Assembly: GCA_029721435.1 (NCBI GenBank)
Contig: CM056592.1
Coordinates: 36,033,611 to 36,097,610 of the forward strand
DNA: 64,000 nt
Direction: 5' to 3'
Source of the DNA: Gymnothorax reevesii
Taxonomy: Eukaryota > Chordata > Actinopteri > Anguilliformes > Muraenidae
The notes under the pieces were generated by a model, which saw only the letters and a list, made by a program, of their open reading frames with translations, did not search any database and had not been told where the DNA came from. Numbering within the stretch: the stretch's first letter is position 1; each line of letters begins with the position of its first letter. Of this stretch, positions 59,217 through 64,000 are shown in pieces. Made by a program: the position numbers and the translations under genes.

Positions 59217-62069
59217 ATGACAAAAAGCGAATGAGGACAGCCTCCGTCAGTAAATGAATCTGTTTAATGGGAGAATCCCATTAGGTTTTTAGTGTACTAT
59301 TTTCTGTTTTTGAGATGTCGGTCGAAGACGCTGCCTCAGAATCACTCTGAGGAGGGCGTACATATGAGATTATAAGGGAAGACATATCAGAGGCAAGGAA
59401 GACTTTAAGCATCCCAAGGTGGGAGCACGGTGCCTGCATCGCCACTGTCCATCACTCTAATTACTCCCAGAGTGTTACACCCTCAGTGCTCTCATGTCAG
59501 ACTTCAAATGCTTAACAGCCAGCATTTCATGTCTAATACGGCTGAGGCCTTTATGTCCACACAACTCTTAACAGTGGCTAACCCCAATGCTGGCCTTATT
59601 TTAATCCTCTATGTTATTAGGGCCAGCAGTTTGCGGCTGTCCACCCAACAAAGTTCTTTTTAATAGATCAGATATTCCTGTGTAAACTACAGTTGCGCCT
59701 GATCTGCTCAGTGTAAGGAGGCAGCGAAAGCTTTCAACATTTAGGATTATTATACTGAGACTGAAGCGGCTGAGCTTTTTTTTTATTTTTACCGTATTAT
59801 CGCCATGGAGACGTCTGGTTATTACATATGAATTGTGTGTCAAGTAGGACCTCAAGGATGGATGAGATGATACTATTGTAAAGTCGGTAACACCGTGTGC
59901 TCAGTCCTTTCAGAAGATGGAGAAGATGAAATGGAGTGAGGTGGTCAGGGAAGTGGCTCTAATCAAGGACAATCGCAACTGATGTCACGTGATTGTGTGT
60001 CATGACTTTTTGCATCAACGTCTTCCTTCTGAATTCTTTTGAATTTTTATATCTTTTGACTGGTAATCATCGTTGAATAGATAGGAGACGTCGCTGTCCA
60101 CTTATTTTTCAGTCTTAGGCGAGATTAGTGTCCCAGTATCAAATAGTAAGGTTCAAGTGTCTTTATACAAACGGTTTATGAATAGTACTGATGAATTTAG
60201 AACTCTGGGTAAATTCTAAATTATAGGCAAACAGCACATCAAAATGTTATCTCCTTTAGGACGAGATTCGTGTGATGCTACATATGAATCTAAGGCTTTG
60301 AATTTGAGCATGAATTATAGCATTCATGGAGCTGTTACAGACAGCTGCCAATATTCAAATGATGGTTAGGACTAGCATAATAAACCATCAAAAATATATA
60401 TCAGGGGCTGACTGCAATTAACAGGTATGTCCAGATGTTTTACATTGGACATAACTGTTTATTGCAGTCAGCCCTCGATATCTTGCGAGTTACAGGCCTA
60501 ATTTTAATAATTTCACATTCTAAGAATCACTTTCATATGCTTTCATTTGCTTTCCTCACTGCTCAGTTGAACAGTTCTATTTTTCAAACAAATTAACTGC
60601 CTTTGTAAGTTACTGAAGGTCTCTGTTCTTACTAAACAATTAATATGCCTCCTCTAATGATATGAAAGCCACAGCCGGTTCACTCATGTGGCTGTAGCAG
60701 GAACAGAGATCTGTAGCCCTAATGCATATTGAATTGATTGGAGAGCCGAAGATCAGAGGGTGAAGATCTCAGCTGTAAATGGTTGAATTGGACTTGAAAA
60801 GGGTCCATTAGGCCTGTGCTTTTCAGCTCCCACCGTAGGATCTCTCTCTTATTTTAATTAGCTTGCTTTTTTATTTATTTCCCTATGTACTTCATTCGGT
60901 TGACGTGAAATGGCGCAGAGACACTGGATAACAAGATCTGAAGAGACCTAATCTGAATGAATCGGGTTCTAAAGGACAGACTGAAGGCTTCAGCAAGTTC
61001 AAAAAGGCCACCAGCAGCGTCTCTAATTGAAAATACAAAATGTAGACTCTCAGGTGTGTTTGAGGCTGTAGATGATCGAGAGGTTCTCTGAGGTGGAGTT
61101 GCGACAGGAATATTTTTTCTTTTGCTGAGCTGACTATTTCCCACTAGAGGGTGTTGAATACCCTCAGCTGTTTTTAGCAGCAGGTCGAGCTCAAAAATAT
61201 AAACAAGTTTCTTTTAGGAAGACATCATATTCAAATATTTATTTGTCTTTTTTGTTATCTCGGGATAGACTGACGGGATTGTCAAAATGAATGCAGATTT
61301 TGCTGACTGGGCGTTTGGAGTCAGACATATTTACTCCTCAGAAGGTCTGCGTCACGCAAGCCTCGGTCATATTGCCGTGATTTAGATGTTGCTCTCTTTG
61401 GTGAAATAGGATGCATTTGGCAGTACGGAAAACGACAAGTCCTTGAGTAGCTGTCAAAATGTCAGTTTTCACATATCAACTGCAAGAGGGTATCAAATGT
61501 TTCCAGATGTACACAGATTCACTGAATAAATTCCACTGGCTAATACAGATTATGAATGCCAAACAGTGGCAAAGGTCCAAGGAAAGATCCCGGCGGCTAA
61601 TTTTTTTTTTTCTGCTGGTCATTTGATATTATTATGTACATCAGCCAATCACAGACTTGGCTGTTGTACCATGTACATTCATTGTACATGCCATCATCCA
61701 ATTGCAGCTCAGCTGTACTCTCGCATAAATGAGAATGGCGACCCAGTTGACCTTGTCGCTGTCAGCTGAGTTGTGCACGCGGTAAATTTGTAAATGCTCA
61801 TGTGACAATAACAATTTTAGTGCTCCGCAATTAGCTAGATCACCAGTAAACTAGCCGATATGCTGCAGATGTCCAAAAGTCTTTTCCCTAGGCCTTGGCT
61901 GCGGCGACTAACACTGCAGATCAGAGAGCAAATTTCATAATATCAGAAAGTGAGGATGATGTTCGATGTTAACAGCCCTAAAAACAGTCGGCTCTTTGAC
62001 CATGGACTGTTCATAACACACGTCCTGGTTGAGGCATTGCGCTGATGAGCACATGCTTGTCACATGACG
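59217..62069. other. Long repeat-free non-coding stretch
   Basis: Nearly 2.9 kb without transposon relics, in a window otherwise dense with them. Segments near 59280-59720 and 60640-60850 have homeodomain-type cores (for example ATTTTAATTAGC) and mixed composition. They are candidates for conserved non-coding elements. No exons supported. Confidence 0.35.
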
Positions 62070-62232
62070 TTTGACGTTTAGGGTTAGAGCTCTGGTTAAG
62101 GGATGGGCGTTAGGGGATATGGTTTGTTTTAAACTGGCGTGAAAGACGCCAAAAGCCTTCTATTTGGTCGTATTTCGACACTTGTTCAGGTAACGTCACT
62201 ATATGACAAGTCGGGATGAGACTGGGCTCGCA
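62070..62232. mobile_element. Foldback MITE with telomere-like core, copy 3 (left end lost)
   Basis: The right arm is clear: GACACTTGTTCAGGTAACGT, ACTATATGACAAGTCGGGAT and GAGACTGGGCTCG. The core has GTTTAGGGTTAGAGCTCTGG. The left arm is reduced to ATGACGTTTGACG. Confidence 0.65.
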
Positions 62233-62282
62233 AACCACATCATACAGCGGTTACAAGTGAACGGCTACATAAGCTGGGAGTG

Positions 62283-62599
62283 CAGGTAGGGTCGCGGGGC
62301 GAGCTGGAGCCTATCCCAGCTGGCTATGGGCAAAAGCAGGGACCCACCCCGGACAGGATGCCAATCCATTGCAGGGCACACACACCATTCACAGACCATT
62401 CACTCTCATACTCATACCTGTGGGCAATTTAGTGTCTCCAATTAACCTGATATGCATGTCTTTGGGAGGAAACCGGAGTACCCGGAGAACACCCACGCGA
62501 ACACGGGGAGAACATGCAAACTCCACACAGAAAGGCCCCAGGCCGGATTCGAACCCACAACCTTCTTGCTGTGAGGCAGCAATGCTAACCACTGCGCAT
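62283..62599 (-). mobile_element. tRNA-derived SINE, minus strand
   Basis: On the plus strand it reads GGAGCCTATCCCAGCTGGC (tail side) through GGAGGAAACCGGAGTACCCG to GGATTCGAACCCACAACC and AGCAATGCTAACCACTGCGC. In reverse the last two are a B-box-like GGTTGTGGGTTCGAATCC and an A-box-like GCAGTGGTTAGCATTGCTG, that is, a tRNA-like head. It is a common fish SINE type, distinct from the family at 43259 and 51271. Confidence 0.8.
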
Positions 62600-63003
62600 A
62601 ATGGACAAAAGGGGGAAAATTCCGCTTGCTAGACTTGAACAAGTGGTGTCTCCAGCCAACAGATTCTCATCCCGGACTCGTCATATATTGACGCTACCTG
62701 ACTGAGCGTCGATATACAAGGCAGAAGGAAGCTTTTGGCGTCATTATTTGAGGTTTAGGGTTAGGGTTCAGGTTAAGGGTTAGGGGTTAGGGGACAGGGG
62801 GTAGGGTTCGTTTTACACTGGCGTCAATAAAGGACGCTAAAAGCAACCTTTTGCCTCGTATATCGACGCTTGGTCAGGAAGGGGCAATATATGACGAGTC
62901 CGGGATGAGAATCTGTTGGCCAGAGACGCCACTTGTTCAAGTCTAGCAAGCGGAAATTTCCCCCTTTTGTCCATTATGCGCAGTGGTTAGCATTGCTGCC
63001 TCA
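62572..63003. repeat. 432-bp palindrome with SINE-head sequence in both arms
   Basis: From TGAGGCAGCAATGCTAACC at 62572 the sequence is mirrored down to GGTTAGCATTGCTGCCTCA ending at 63003. Arms pair through AATGGACAAAAGGGGGAAA, GCTTGCTAGACTTGAACAAG and CCAACAGATTCTCATCCCGG. Both outer tips are the same SINE head in opposite orientation; only the left one continues into a full SINE. Confidence 0.9.
62653..62922. mobile_element. Foldback MITE with telomere-like core, copy 4
   Basis: Arms: CCAACAGATTCTCATCCCGG, ACTCGTCATATATTGACGC and GAGCGTCGATATACAAGGC, with inverses on the right. The core at 62756-62811 has GGTTTAGGGTTAGGGTTCAG and TTAAGGGTTAGGGGTTAGGG. It is the best preserved family member. 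Confidence 0.9.
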
Positions 63004-64000
63004 GACTGGGCTCATCAGCACACAAATGCTTGATTGCCGTGAAGACATGGTTATGGTACACAGTGTAAACAGCAGAATGTGCAAACTTTTTTGGACTCAG
63101 CTATTTCATCGTATATTTTCAATAAGCAATTAAATTAGCCCATTCATTCAATTAATATGTCCTTTTTGATTTTATGTGCATTTTTCATGAAATGTGCCAA
63201 CTCTTTTTTTTTTGTGTTGGGGCTTTAAATGGTAAGATACAGGCATTTTTTCTAAGTTTGGTTTTGCCAAAACACTATCTTCTTAAGCTATCCCTGCATA
63301 TGACTGTACTGTTTTGGTTTTTTCCCCCGAATCTAAAAATGCATGTTTCACTTGGACACAAATTCCAAATTAACAGCTAATATAACACTGTAAAAAAATA
63401 CGCATAATTATCACTCACGAAGGGAGACAACATTCAAGCATATATTCCGGCCCTACTAGTCACTGGATCCACAGTTTTGAGGCTTGCTGTGAATGTAAGC
63501 CTGAACCTTTTCAGACCGCAGTCTTAGTTCAGCTCCAATGCGACCATTGTGAAATATGGTGACACAAAGCTACATGCAGGTGGCTAGCACGGTTTCTGTT
63601 CTCTCCTCAGCTCACTTGAGGCCTTTCCATTGTAGATAATAAAATGTACCCAGTGACCTTATGATCCTCGGCAATGTGCTACTGAACGGTAGCGCTAATA
63701 CTCTCAGTTGTAAGTGTCTTTCCTCTGGGCTTTTGGACTTTCCCGGCTGCGGCCAAAGAAATGTTGGTCGGGCAAAATGCCATTTGATGATGAAGAAAAA
63801 GTTCTGAGCGTGAATGCGTTTTGAAAGCAATCAGTGGCAGCTGCGTCCGTTTTCCATACGGGGTCAAAGTGTCTCGCAGGCGCCCAGACTGGTCTCCTTG
63901 GCTTCCGGCCCATGCGGCTGTTTTCCAGCTGCTATTAAACATGATAAATCAAAGCCCACCGCACGCCTGGGAGGGGAAAAGCCATTTTAAAGACACAATG
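63004..64000. other. Unique-looking non-coding DNA
   Basis: No repeats seen after the palindrome. The last 300 bases (63640-63960) are GC-richer with motifs such as ATGATAAATCAAAGCCC and could be a conserved regulatory block. The opposing short frames there are unsupported. Confidence 0.3.

Noticed and set aside
62540..62599. tRNA gene-like sequence, minus strand
   Set aside because: It is the head of a SINE, repeated in the right arm of the palindrome at about 62971-63003.
62756..62811. True chromosome end or ancestral telomere fusion
   Set aside because: The telomere-like run is short, degenerate and lies in the loop of a MITE present in several copies.

Overview
The window looks like nuclear DNA from a vertebrate, most likely a ray-finned fish. 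It is AT-rich and gene-poor. It is crowded with element types typical of fish genomes: decayed Tc1/mariner copies, PIF/Harbinger-like and hAT-like miniature elements, palindromic MITEs, solo-LTR-like pieces, tRNA-derived SINEs, and (CA)n/(GA)n microsatellites. I see no bacterial operons, no CRISPR array and no complete intronless gene. Species and family names are inferred from sequence style only.

Gene content is confined mainly to the left end. At 983-1453 and 3903-4049 there are two plus-strand terminal coding exons of one multi-exon gene that starts upstream of the window. Each has a good acceptor, a stop codon and downstream AATAAA signals, and both can be entered in phase 0, so they may be alternative last exons. 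The second ends in an acidic stretch and a CPWE motif, a weak hint of a GPR158/GPR179-like receptor tail. A Tc1 relic lies between them. A purine-rich, CpG-containing stretch at about 40.3-41.9 kb ends in a possible 15-residue first coding exon with a splice donor (41885-41928); this is speculative.

Layout: 0-5 kb, gene end. 5-11.6 kb, mostly unique non-coding DNA with a nested MITE at 8.5 kb. 11.6-15.5 kb, an LTR-like unit next to a 2.7-kb repeat built of three ~905-bp units. 15.5-30.4 kb, non-coding DNA with many MITEs and a second Tc1 relic. 30.5-32.1 kb, a second LTR-like unit of the same family in the opposite orientation, plus a MITE. 32.7-38.7 kb, MITEs and a 1.7-kb element with terminal arrays of a CCCCGAAGC-type palindromic motif. 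43.1-44.9 kb, a palindromic MITE that received both a ~490-bp tRNA-derived SINE and a PIF/Harbinger element. 49.8-52.7 kb, further repeats including a second SINE copy. 55.2-64 kb, MITEs with telomere-like cores, a 432-bp palindrome with SINE-head sequence in both arms, and long repeat-free stretches that may hold conserved non-coding elements.

The most interesting signals are repeat biology rather than genes: (1) a foldback MITE family with TTAGGG/TTAAGGG-like cores, four copies in 30 kb; (2) the large palindrome at 62.6-63.0 kb; (3) the ordered triple nest at 43.1-44.9 kb with readable target-site duplications; (4) the element with CCCCGAAGC-motif arrays; (5) the tandem 905-bp-unit repeat. 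All rest on reading alone; no alignment or database search was run.
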